This document shows positions 53,501 through 64,000 of a stretch of DNA of 64,000 bases, piece after piece. The first letter of the stretch is position 1. Each line of letters begins with the position of its first letter. Made by a program: the position numbers and the translations under genes. The notes beneath the pieces are model-generated. The model saw only the letters and a list, made by a program, of their open reading frames with translations, did no database searches and was not told the origin of the DNA. This stretch comes from Rhopalosiphum padi (taxonomy: Eukaryota > Arthropoda > Insecta > Hemiptera > Aphididae): the NCBI RefSeq assembly GCF_020882245.1, contig NC_083598.1:7805178-7869177 (forward strand), written 5' to 3'.

Positions 53501-55049
53501 GATAATTGTATCATTGGTAGTTGGATGACTTTTATTTTGCTTTGCAAGTTCCATTAAGCACCGGGTAAATTGTAAAATAATGTTGATTAATAGTATATTA
53601 TAAAATCATCTTACAAGTCGGTGTTAATTTATTTAACTAAATAAGAAAAAAACTGAAAATGACGTAAATAAAGTTCTAAAATAATTAAACTACTAAAATG
53701 TAAAATTGTTATAGATTTAATTGATAGCATTAAAATTATTTATTATTTATGTGTGGTTGATTTAGTTTTACTTTATAGTTGCAATCTTACATTCCTTATT
53801 ATTACGAGTAATAAAAAAAAATTATTATGTGTCTAGTATGATATTTTCAGATAGTTACGCAATGCACGATTTCCATTACTTTCTTCTGACTACAGTTCAT
53901 CAGTAATCAGTTACTAAAATAATGAACAACTTGTGTTTTTGGAGAACTTTTACATCACGTTCTGCCGTTGATGTGTTACTGTATTTACTCATGTATGTTG
54001 TTTATTATATTATAGTCTGTATAATATTATAATCTTTGTATAAAACTAGTTGATGCGTGAAAAATAATTTCAAATTGAATAAACACGAATACAGAAATAT
54101 CATTAGCGTAGGCGAACATATTATTCTGTTGTTTAACGTATACACGTCTTAGATTATTGATATGCATTTACAGATTTGTAGATCTGTCTTTTTTAATTCA
54201 CCCCCCACATGAAAAATCGTATTTTCTTATTTTGCCCACTTTGTTTTTTTCTCTCAAAGGTTTTCTTTATTTCCATATTATTTCGAATTTATCAAAGATT
54301 TCCACGAATGCCGATATATTATCGACATTTGTACATCAACTGTTATAGAATGTTATTTAATATTTATATTATTTGCCGTGTTGCAAAAAAAACAACAGAT
54401 AAAATAAAGCCATTTCAATCGCAAAGTTTGTTATTTTAAAACATTTATGTGCTATTGTTCTACGTATACAATGCAGTGTTAAATCGCACTTATTATTATA
54501 ATAACGAATTTATTAATAATAATATATATAAAAAAAAAACGTTGAATTTAAACTCGGTTAAATCGTGATTATAATATGTACATTATACGCATGTCGTGCA
54601 TATATTAAATAATGATGTACACAATACTAATATTTGTCGTAAGCCACATCATATTAATAATATTATATACTCATCCGTTCACGTATAATAACCCGATGAC
54701 ATGCGTTCGTTTACGTAGTCACATCGTATGACATGTCTAGAGTTATAGACCTGGTCGAACCTAGTCGGAGATATTAAAAATAAAGCCCTGTTTGAAAGAT
54801 ACAGCACTTAATGTTATTGTTTTTTTAGCGTTATTGACTATGTCGTCTGTCGTTAAATAACTGCAGATTTCCAAGCTCTCAGAAATCGCCTCATAAGTAT
54901 GACGATAAATCTGCGAAGGGTATTATGGGGGGAGAAATTATATTTTTTTCTTGCAATATATGTTATTATTACAAGTCATCGAGCTAATTCTTTTGAATTG
55001 TGTCATTGTATATTATAGACTTCTAAGGCTGCAAACGAGCCGTGTCCCA

Positions 55050-55165
55050 AATACTGAATTATGTCCTTAGGTTTTTTCAGGTTACACGAATTGTATCCCT
55101 TAATTTTTTTTGAATTAGACAAATTGTGTTCCTCAGTTTTTTTGAGTTATACACAAGTTTGGTCT
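55050..55165. repeat. Degenerate tandem repeat, unit about 33 bases
   Basis: Successive units open TTACACGAATTGTATCCC, TTAGACAAATTGTGTTCC and TTATACACAAGTTTGG, each preceded by a T-run and GAA, GAG or AGG. At least three imperfect units are visible. Confidence 0.55.
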
Positions 55166-55198
55166 AACTAATATAAATTAAAATTAAAAAAAACTACA

Positions 55199-55460
55199 TA
55201 AATCATTTTTAATAATATTACATATCAGGCAAAAATTTAAATAAAACAATTTTTATAAATTCACATTGAGAATTTGTTTATTATAATATTAAAGGTATGT
55301 TATATATTATATATTTTACACAATAATGAGAAGTCCGTACAAAAATCGTCATATTATGATAGTAAAAATATTAACCTAACCAAACCATAATCAATTAGGT
55401 TTCGTCTAATTAATATAAATCATTTTAATAATATTACATACTAGGCAAACATTTAAATGA
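55199..55460. repeat. Local duplication of a block of about 42 bases
   Basis: A block containing AATAATATTACATATCAGGC at about 55210 recurs as AATAATATTACATACTAGGC at about 55426, with similar flanks (AAATCATTT before, AAATTTAAAT-like after). The two direct copies are about 216 bases apart, next to the tandem repeat at 55.05-55.17 kb. Confidence 0.55.
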
Positions 55461-56689
55461 TACCGTTTTTATACAGTTTATACATATTTTATTCTTGTGT
55501 AAAATCAGCACACAACTTGTGTAAAATTTCATAAAACAGTTGGGACACAAATCGTTAACGGTGACTTGTAATAATTAGAATAACTGAAATTGCCGTTTAC
55601 TACTATAATTTCCATAACAGTGCCATATCGCGGTATTTTATACATTGTAATTATTATTTTATTATTTATTACTTATTAGTAAGTCTTTCATGTAATATTA
55701 TAATCTATCTGAAGTATAGTCCATAAAATTACAATTTGTTATTATTCTTTTGAAATGAGGATCTTATCAGCTTATCACCTAAGTTACGTGTATTTTCGTC
55801 GACGTAGTGTGACGGGTTATTATAATTTTTTTGTAAATTTATTAATATTATAATATTAGGTTTACATTCGCATGCTGACGATTGCGCGGTTTTGGTCGTA
55901 CGTATAGTTTTACGTTCGTGGCGATCGCTAATGTTTTTGTGTATTATATTATATTATAATCTTGCAACGTCTTTGTATAATGGTATGATTTTTTTATTAT
56001 TTTTATATATTTACAATTCACCATAGTGTAATTCGTGTAATAATATGCATTTCGAGACGGTGGTTAGCTATTTTTACTATATATACCTATATATTATAAT
56101 ATTATGTCATTCATTTGTATACAGAGTCATATCCAAATCGTGTTACCTTACAAAGTTTATTTAAAGTACATTTGTTTTACCAGTAAAATTACTTAATATT
56201 AAGTTTATAGTTTCCTGAAACTTTAAAAATGTAAATATTATACAAATAATTTCTCGAAAAATTTTAATGTAATTGCTTAAATTGACGCGCACCTCTTATA
56301 GTTTACTTTTGAATAATTTACATGTGTATCATAGTATAATGCACTGTTTACAATGTATGGACAAGTGTACTGCTTCGCACGTGTGCATCCGTGCATCGGC
56401 GTATACCATATTCTATATTCCGTTGCTCGAATATGGCGGTCATATTGTATTGCATGTAGCTGTGTGAACTATTTGTCTAAAATTAGACTTTGTACACATC
56501 ATAATATAGATTCCAATAGAACATTCCGTCATAGAAAAAGAAAACGGGGTCGGTTATCATCGTACGGATTAAAAACCGAAATTTGTATAATATTATCCGT
56601 TTTATTATTTATAAAACATCGGGGGTCGGACATTATATATTATAATACGAAATCTACGCAAGTTTACCTAATCTACTCGTATAATATTC

Positions 56690-57241
56690 CGAAGTGGCTC
56701 GTCCCCGCTACACGCGTAGGTATAATAGTGCATTAAAATTCCCACAGCATACATACTGAGTACGCGGGATTATAATATACAAGCGGCGGGATCATGCAGT
56801 ACATATAATAATGTAATGCGTATAATCCCTCCAGCGTGACTTAACGCACGATTCGGACACGGCTCTGTTGAATAAATTCGTATGTCGTGTCTCATCGGTG
56901 TGTGTGTTTTTGTTTTTGTTCCGTTATCGTTTAGGTTAAGCACATCAGCCATTTGTCGTCGGGCGCATATTACAAACACTGTGGTGTTCGGCATCGCACG
57001 CGGCAGTATACGATATAATATTATATTCTACAGTAATTTGTACACAACCAATGACGATGGAACCGGCGGATTGCTGAACCGTCCGAATCGCACGGCGCTC
57101 GCGGTGTGCAATTATTAATAATAATATCGTAGTATATTATTATCGCATTCGCATGTACTGTAACAAACGCGGACACCGAGCGAATGTACAATAAACCTAC
57201 CCAATAACATATTGTATCTACCGTGTCGGAGCGAATGCGAG
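56690..57241 (+). promoter_or_regulatory. Promoter region and leader of the 241-codon exon
   Basis: GC and CpG content rise towards the coding exon from about 56700. The main frame is closed upstream by TAA at 57161-57163. If the leader is unspliced it holds two short upstream frames, 57153-57194 (13 codons plus stop) and 57184-57207 (7 codons plus stop), the second ending 34 bases before the main ATG. The transcription start is not determinable from sequence. An acceptor between 57164 and 57241 (for example after CACCGAG at 57180) cannot be excluded, in which case the exon would be internal. Confidence 0.45.
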
Positions 57242-57964
57242 ATGATGGACGACGAGATCCAAGAGACGGTCGAGTCGATCTTGGGCAAGGGCGCGGTGGT
57301 GGTGGATTGCGAGAAAAAGTCGAGCGTCAAGGAGGAGGAGGTGCTGCTGGTCAACGGGTGCCCGGTGTCGTTGGACGGCGACGACGGGGCGGCCATTAAG
57401 CGGGCGCTGCTGCGCGGCGACGTGCCCGACTGCGACCTGCTCAACCAGATACTGGTCCGGGCTGGTATACTGCGGGCGCCCGTCCACCTGGAGACGAATC
57501 TCAGCGTCAAGTCGACGGTGGTCACGCGAGAGGAGGTGACCGTGGCCCGTGCCGGCCGGGTGGTGGACGAGCGGTCGCGCGAGACCAAAGAGGACAATTA
57601 CTACACGAGCGCCACCTCCGAAGTGTGGGAACCGGTGACCGTGGTCAACGGGCCACCGGCCACGGCCGCTAAGAAGCGGACTGTGGCCGCCACCGAGTCG
57701 ACGACGAACCTGACGCCGGAATCGACGCCGCCGCCACCGACCGCCAAGTATAAGGAGACGGTGACCACGAGCAGCAAACGCACCGAAGACGGTGTCGACT
57801 GCGGTGCTGCAGGGCAGCCGCCCGATGATTTTGCACACACTGCCCACGTAACGGACGGTGACAGTCTGGCTAACGGCATACGCGTCATCAAGTTGAACGG
57901 CATACACGATCCCAGAGGCGACTACGAAATGCCTGTCATGGCGGCTGCTAGATCTTCGGACGAC
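57242..57964 (+). CDS. First coding exon (241 codons) with alternative N-terminus, partial gene
   Basis: The protein family is not recognised. Two adjacent ATGs at 57242 and 57245 start the frame; the second has A at -3 and G at +4. The exon ends at the perfect donor GAC|GTAAGT (57965) after exactly 241 codons, phase 0, and the reading frame decays into intron afterwards. Residues 1-70 are acidic with hydrophobic periodicity and include MMDDEIQETVESILGKGAVV, LLVNGCPVSLDG and LLRGDVPDCDLLNQILVRAG, consistent with a small folded or helical unit. Residues about 85-132 are charged, including REEVTVARAG, DERSRETKED and NYYTSATSEVWEPV, which look like a conserved linear motif. The remainder is Thr/Pro/Ser-rich (TPPPPTAKYKET near 162-173). 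No signal peptide or membrane segment is evident. Strong GC bias at third codon positions matches the 3778-5787 exon. Identical end phase and strand suggest it is an alternative first exon of the same gene, but a separate gene is possible. Confidence 0.82.
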
Positions 57965-60643
57965 GTAAGTGTATTACAACGTTATATTACTTATATTATA
58001 TTAAACATTTTAATAAAATAGTATATATAGATTCACGAGTACACTGTGTTACACGTACCATAGATATAATTTTAGGTAGGTACCTATGGTATTATAAACC
58101 ATATTGGTTCTCAACCAGAGTAGGTATACCAGTTTTTAAATAGTAATTTTTTTTTTAATTCAAAAATAAATGACTGTTGAGACTGATTTTTCATAAAATA
58201 CTAATTATATTTACATTTTCTAGACGTATCATTATAATTTTCAGAATGTTTTTGCAATCTTTGTACTTATATTATTTATAAATAAAGACATTAACATTTT
58301 TTTTAAATTTATAAATGATATTTGTTAATAAAACAACTTAAAAATATAACACATAGTTATCCTTATAGCAATTAAAATATATACCAATTTACTCAATTTT
58401 TATAAAAACCGTCTAAATTACTTAAATATGTAAATTGTTCATGACATTTTTAATTTTGATAGCTAATGCTTGTAAATTTAATAATGTATTCTTCATCAAT
58501 TATGTATATAACGACCTAAAATATCTAAAGTGTTTATACAGGTTTTTGAATTTGATTATTGAAAAAAACGGCTTCAGTTATTTTGTTATTCAAATAATAT
58601 TATTTATAGGGACTTATTAATTTATCTGTTATCATACATACATTTAATTTTCAAAATATTTGGATTACTTTTGAAAAAAACTTAATCTTATTTGTAAAGC
58701 TATTTATACCATCTAATGTACCTAGGTACCTCAATAAATACATAATAATTTATTTTGATAACAACATTATAAGTTTTATCTTATTTACAGTGGAGAATAT
58801 TGTATATTAAAGATAGACCTTATTTTTTGTTTATTTTTATATTTTTAACTCTTAGTTTTCTTAACACGATAGCGGATAGATTATGAATTACGGTTTATTG
58901 CTATGTATTAATATAAATACATAGGTACTACATTTTATAATAAGCTAAAATGTGTATGTTTCAATGTTTATCGGTATACAAAGTCACTATTATACGTACA
59001 ATAAATTATTCAGTCTATAATTTAAGTTTTGTTAAGACGCTATGAGTTTAATAATTAAGAAAATAATTTTCAAAAACTTCTTAGTACTTTACCTATCTTA
59101 GTTCGTGTTGCAAGTATACTAAGAAACGCCCGTAAAAATTGAAGGCTATACACCGACAACTCTTATATAATGTATATATATATTTATAATTATATATAAT
59201 ATGGTTTGTATACTACTGTACAGATATTTTATCTGATAGCGCCTATCTATACGCACAAATTCTTTATATCGCGAACTGAGCGTGTAGTATTCGAAGCGTA
59301 TATAGCTAATTATATATACAAATGGAGGCGGTTCTGCGTATTTGTACCACGGTGTTTGTTTTTTTTATTCATGTACTCGGGGCTGGAGCAGCAGTAGTTT
59401 AGTATTGCAGTCATCGAAAATATTGCAATAAAATTACAAAGGCGAGCAGAAACGCTCAAATTTTATGTTTAGCCTGTCTATGCTATATTATTAAATATAA
59501 TATTATATATAATATATTTCTCAGCGTTATATTCAGTTTAATATATTGTTTTCGTCATGTAATAATTAATTATTATACGCATTATCATAATATATAAACG
59601 TATATTCACTTATACAAAGCTATATATTATATACGTATTATTATAATATTTTTGTATTAAGTCGCGGGCTGATGTGTAACGGAAATTATTGTTTTATCCA
59701 CTTTCTACGTAGGTGCGTATTATATTATATACGCATTGTAATATTAGTATGTTAATAGACGCGCATTAAACTTGTATACATAATATAGTATATATACGTA
59801 GTAGTCGATGCTTTTCTCTCAAATTTTAGACCCCATTATAATAATATATGTATATAAATATACATATGGGTATACCGTATACCTATATGAAGGAGTGTGT
59901 GTAATGCCGTAATGCGTTTATTTTCGTGCAGATGCATCTATGAACACATACATTCACGCGATAATATTATATCCGGTCTTTATTATGTATGTACTCCTCC
60001 CTGTCTGTTAAGTTTGTTAAAGTAATTTTATAAAATTATTTAAAAGCATATATTTTACAATAATAATACAATTTATTTCTTTTAACTGTTTTAAGTAGGT
60101 ATCGATTTTTATGAAAGAGTACCAACTAGCCGAATCGCTTATTAAATATAATATATATATATATATATTATATATAACTAGCAGAATAAATTGGTTTTTA
60201 TTATAATTAAACTATTTAAAGCCTATAGCCATTTTATGATATTTAACTGAAATGACAAATAAAATGAAATTGGAAATAATGAGAGTGATTTATACTCGTA
60301 TATAGGAGTATTTGGAACAACTTTAAGCAAAACAAATCGTTTAATTAATTAAATGATATGCTAAAAACCTGTTATCTATAAATGCGACCCCCCACCCACC
60401 ATTAGACAAAAACAAATGAAAAATTGGGTGACGTGGTGACACTCAGAAGAGTATTAATTGGAGCATCTATGTGAAAAAAAATGGAATAAAGTTAAATAGT
60501 GTAGGTAGTCATAAAATTGGAACATAAGAAAGGCCTGTTTATATATAAATATATATATGTATATATATATATGATATGTATACTATACCTCTACATAACC
60601 ACCAACTATAATAATACTGTTAATATGCTTGTTCCAAACATTT
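57965..60643 (+). other. Intron after the 241-codon exon
   Basis: Begins with GTAAGT and is AT-rich throughout. A TAGGTACCTA palindrome lies at 58077-58086. No acceptor-exon-donor combination with balanced composition is visible, so the next exon probably lies beyond the window. Confidence 0.6.
60151..60168. repeat. TA dinucleotide microsatellite
   Basis: A short TA run followed by a palindromic TATATAT region. A second TA-rich tract lies at about 60541-60575. Confidence 0.75.
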
Positions 60644-60960
60644 TTTTAGATTCTGAGTGGAGTGATCTTACAATGTTTTTTTTGCTTAACTTCATCTATC
60701 CTATTGGAGTAATAAAAATGCTTCAATCTTGAGTATGTATAGTTAGTACTTTTGTTGAAAGAAGGGAGTTTTAAAATCAAAGAAAATCGGGAGGTTTGTC
60801 ATATAAAAATTACGTATATGAATAAACGATAGACATACAGAATTTTTGTTATAGAATTTTCAAGTTCAAATTTTGATGAAATTGGATATTGTAGATATTA
60901 AAACCAAAAATATAGATTTTAGCTACCTACTTAAAATTTTAATTTAATGTATATTATTTG
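60644..60960 (+). repeat. Dispersed repeat, copy E (partial)
   Basis: It opens with TTTAGATTCTGAGTGGAGTG, the terminal motif shared with copies A to D. The following sequence is more diverged, and the far-end motif is not found, so the right limit is approximate. Confidence 0.45.
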
Positions 60961-61036
60961 TAGGAATTTGAGACTTTTTGTCATTATGTGCACTTTTATT
61001 ATTTTTTATAGTCTGTTTATGAGAGAATAGTACTAC

Positions 61037-61228
61037 GTGGCGGACGAAAACTCGTCGTTTCTTCCCACTACTGTACAAAATGGTATGGCCCACATATTTA
61101 TCAACAGTTGCTCTAGAGTGGAGATAAAATGTACAGTGTCACGTTTCTTTGTAGCGATTGTGATCCATAATCTTGTGTTCGACCAAATTTCGCGTCGCAT
61201 TACCATTCATTATATTTATATAAAATAG
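61037..61228 (+). other. Balanced-composition patch with a 63-codon frame
   Basis: A frame without an ATG at its start (first codon GTG) reads ADENSSFLPTTVQNGMAHIF and continues in a protein-like way to near VFDQISRRI. The patch is more GC-balanced than its surroundings. It resembles a decayed fragment of a transposable-element or gene exon, but no family is recognised and no donor is seen. Confidence 0.2.
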
Positions 61229-61337
61229 TTTTAGTCAGTCGTGGAGAGGGGATTTTTGATGGAGTATCTATAATTTCCATCAATCGTGTGCATGAAGTAG
61301 TACTATAATTCTTTCAGTAAACAGGCTATAGGATCAG

Positions 61338-61460
61338 GGATGGGAAAATTACTCGAAAAAATGTAATAAATTACAAATTACAAATTACATTATGTTGGAA
61401 AATGTAATTATACAAATAAAAAGATACACAATTTAATTATTTGCAATTAAAAATTGCAAT
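61338..61460. repeat. TGTAATTT/AAATTACA-rich repeat
   Basis: A block contains GGGAAAATTACTCGAAAAAA, repeated ACAAATTAC units, and inverted TGTAAT and ATTACA words. Such interspersed short inverted words are typical of the ends of hAT-type non-autonomous elements, which is an inference. Boundaries and target duplication were not determined. Confidence 0.35.
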
Positions 61461-64000
61461 TTAAAAAGAGCAGATATCTAATGAGGTATTACTTATAAGT
61501 AATATATTAGTATAATGTACAAAACTAGATAAGACGTTTTTGTGTTGTAATTACAACTTATAGTTAAAAAATTTAAATAAATAAATAATAAATATTTATA
61601 TAGTATAAATATAAACACTTAAATCATATGTCATAGTTATAATTTCCTTTTAAAAAATGAGCTTTCCAAATTGTTCATCGGATAACCTTGAATGGATAAA
61701 TGCCATTTTAATTTCTTTTATTATTTAGCTTACATAATATTTTAAATAATTTTAATAAAATGTTCAACTAACACCGCCGATAGCGGTTTCATACTATTCA
61801 CATTATTGTATAATATACTTGTATCAATTGTATTTTATTTTGAAGTATTCAATTTACTAATTTAATCTGTATAGTAAATAGTAATTTACTATACAATAAA
61901 ATATTCAAAGTAAATTGCAACTTAGTATTTAGATTAATTTTAAAGTATTTATACCGTGAATTTATTCACACAGTTTTATGGTATATGTAAATATTGACTT
62001 ATAACGTTAATTATAACTAGTATCATTATATATTTATATGAAATAATATTATAAATTATAATTATATTACTTTTATTACTTTTATTATATTTTTAATTTT
62101 AGTTTTTAATAAGATCATAACTTAAAAGTATATAAAATAGCTTATAAAAATATATAAGATAGTTTAGTTTTTTTTTAACTTTGCACATACATATAACAAA
62201 CGTATTTATATTACACAAGGTATAAACATTTATTATTGTTATAACATTTTCCAAAATGTGGGTACGTGTGTAGCGTGTAACTATGTTCTATTTTAAAATT
62301 AAAATATTGGTAATCGTTTTTTTTCAAATCACACCATATTATTTTATTATGACTAAGGATAGTATTTAGGAATTAACTGTAATTAAGTCTCTGTTCATCA
62401 AATTAAAATTAATATTTACGAAAAAAAAGTGATAGGTGTTTTTTAAAATTTATTAACGTATAACTTTTTTGAACTAGTTTTATTTTTTCATAATATATAC
62501 ATGCTAAGCGATAATCCATTTTATCAATATTTTTTTACAATAATCTCATAATATCATTTTTTCACTCCCTATTATTGTATCATCTTATTAGCTTAATCAG
62601 TTAAATAAATTCGATCGTTCAATTTTATTTAAATATGTATGTGTGAACTAAGTTAATAATTACATAGATAATTACACTTTAATTACACATTTATGTACAT
62701 TGTTACTGCATTATCATGATATTAAGTTTTTGAAAATTATAAGTACCTATTTATATATTTATATGTGTAATTGTGTATATTAGCTATATTATTATATTTG
62801 TTGTCATATTAAAAAAAAAAAAAAATACATCACTCGATAATATATACAGTTGTTTAAATATTACCTTTATTAAAACTTTTTAATTTACTACAAAGACTTG
62901 ATTATTTTATGCGGTAATTTAATAATACTCAACTTACAATTTTACCTTAGGTTTAACTTTTATGATATGCATTTAAAAAGTTTTTATTGTTTTTATATTA
63001 CTTACATTAACATTTAATTTATTAATTGAAATAGTTTATAAGCTGTCGTTCATTTAATGACATTATTTTTTAAAGCTGTCAACATTTTATAAAACTGAAT
63101 GCTCTTAAACATTTAATTAATCGTATGTTTATGTCTTAATCCATTTTTGGATTTATTATCTCCAGTATTTTATAATTTTTAATTTTTATGAAATCAGTTA
63201 CATTTAATGTAACGTTAGCTAATCTAAAATTAGTTATTATGAATAATAATTGTTAACCATATATTTCTGGTGATTGCTCGACTAATTGATTAATATATTC
63301 TGATTATGGTGTTTAATTAAGTACCTAACTGATTTTAGTTACTATTTAGGTTTTAAATTGAGATTAAGGTAGTCATTGCCATTTAAAATTGAATTCACAT
63401 AATTTAGTAGGTTTATTATTATTCAATAAAAAAGCGAAATCTGTGAAATATTTAAAAACTATAAGACTATTGTTAGATGTCTAGTATACTTGCTACTTAT
63501 CTTTGAGTTTTTAGACAGTTGAATTTACAGTTGTTTTAATTGAACCTATATAAAGAAATTCAATTTATTTTGGATATTGTATTTATAATTTGCCCTTAAT
63601 AATTACATAAAATGAAATTTAAAATCTAATCTTTATTGAGTCATAATTAGGGCTGTGAATTTGTAGAAAGTGCATTTTTTTGGTGGTTGTGAAACGTAGT
63701 TTTGTAAGTACATAATTTGAATTAAATTCCGTCAATCTTTGAAAACCTGAAAATCAATCAACTTCAAAATCAAAATTCAAATTAAATCTACATATAATTT
63801 TTTTTTTTTTTTAAATAAATACTTTTTTATGCATATAATATACTAATATTAATATAAATATAAAAATTAAGTTATAAACCATTTTAAGTGCATTTTATAG
63901 TATAATTTTTAACGTTTTAAATACATTTTTTAAGGTTTTTTTTTTCAATTTTGTATACTTATTATATAGGTACATCGTGTATTGATTTCCCTATAAAATA
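61461..64000 (+). other. AT-rich DNA to the window end
   Basis: No exon, RNA gene or further repeat family is supported. Poly-A/T runs and short AT words dominate. Confidence 0.55.

Larger units (their letters stand above)
50564..56690 (+). other. Intron-like DNA with GC-richer patches
   Basis: Mostly AT-rich. A more balanced stretch runs from about 51600 to 52350. Its densest part, 51940-52010, has open frames on the + strand including one reading ASGRQLQQLQQ, but no clear acceptor and donor pair. Other mildly GC-richer spots lie near 54700-54950 and 55860-55930. A degenerate tandem repeat lies at 55050-55165. No gene is supported. Confidence 0.45.

Noticed and set aside
56353..56736. 127-codon + strand frame upstream of the 57-kb exon
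   Set aside because: Cys/Ile/Tyr-rich chance-like translation with no homology I recognise; more likely part of the promoter-proximal region.
57153..57194. Upstream frame with a CNKRGH word resembling part of a retroviral-type zinc knuckle
   Set aside because: Only half of such a motif is present in a 13-codon frame with no neighbouring element sequence, so it is chance.
57218..57907. 229-codon minus-strand open frame inside the 57-kb exon
   Set aside because: It is the antisense shadow of a GC3-rich coding exon whose + frame ends precisely at a consensus donor.

Overview
The window looks like nuclear DNA of an insect, most likely an aphid. It is very AT-rich, full of TA and AAT microsatellites, and has no bacterial-style packing of genes. 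The 10-bp palindrome TAGGTACCTA recurs exactly at seven places, and the dispersed repeats resemble families I associate with aphid genomes. The species assignment is an inference from composition and repeats, because no conserved housekeeping gene is present to anchor it.

Layout. From 1 to about 2.6 kb the DNA is AT-rich and non-coding, with one repeat copy. From about 2.7 to 5.8 kb there is a CpG-rich promoter/5' UTR followed by a 670-codon first coding exon (3778-5787, + strand). From 5.8 to 26.4 kb there is long AT-rich, intron-like DNA containing one convincing 45-nt microexon (21952-21996). At about 26.4-27.4 kb there is a second CpG-rich island that looks like a non-coding first exon with a GTGAGT donor at 27334. 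From 27.4 to 56.7 kb there is again AT-rich DNA with two copies of a palindromic MITE, full and deleted copies of a dispersed repeat of about 1 kb, microsatellites and a few weak exon candidates. At about 56.7-58.0 kb a third GC-rich block carries a 241-codon first coding exon (57242-57964) with a perfect GTAAGT donor. The rest, to 64 kb, is intron-like and contains no exon I can support.

How the parts may fit together. All the well-supported pieces lie on the + strand. Both coding first exons end exactly between codons (phase 0), and the 45-nt microexon is a whole number of codons. The simplest reading is one very large gene with alternative promoters at about 3, 27 and 57 kb, giving proteins with different N-termini (a 670-aa low-complexity, proline/serine-rich one and a 241-aa one) joined to shared exons beyond the right edge of the window. 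Separate adjacent genes cannot be excluded. I do not recognise either N-terminal region as a named family, so no gene symbols are assigned. No tRNA, rRNA, CRISPR array, intact transposase or reverse transcriptase was found.
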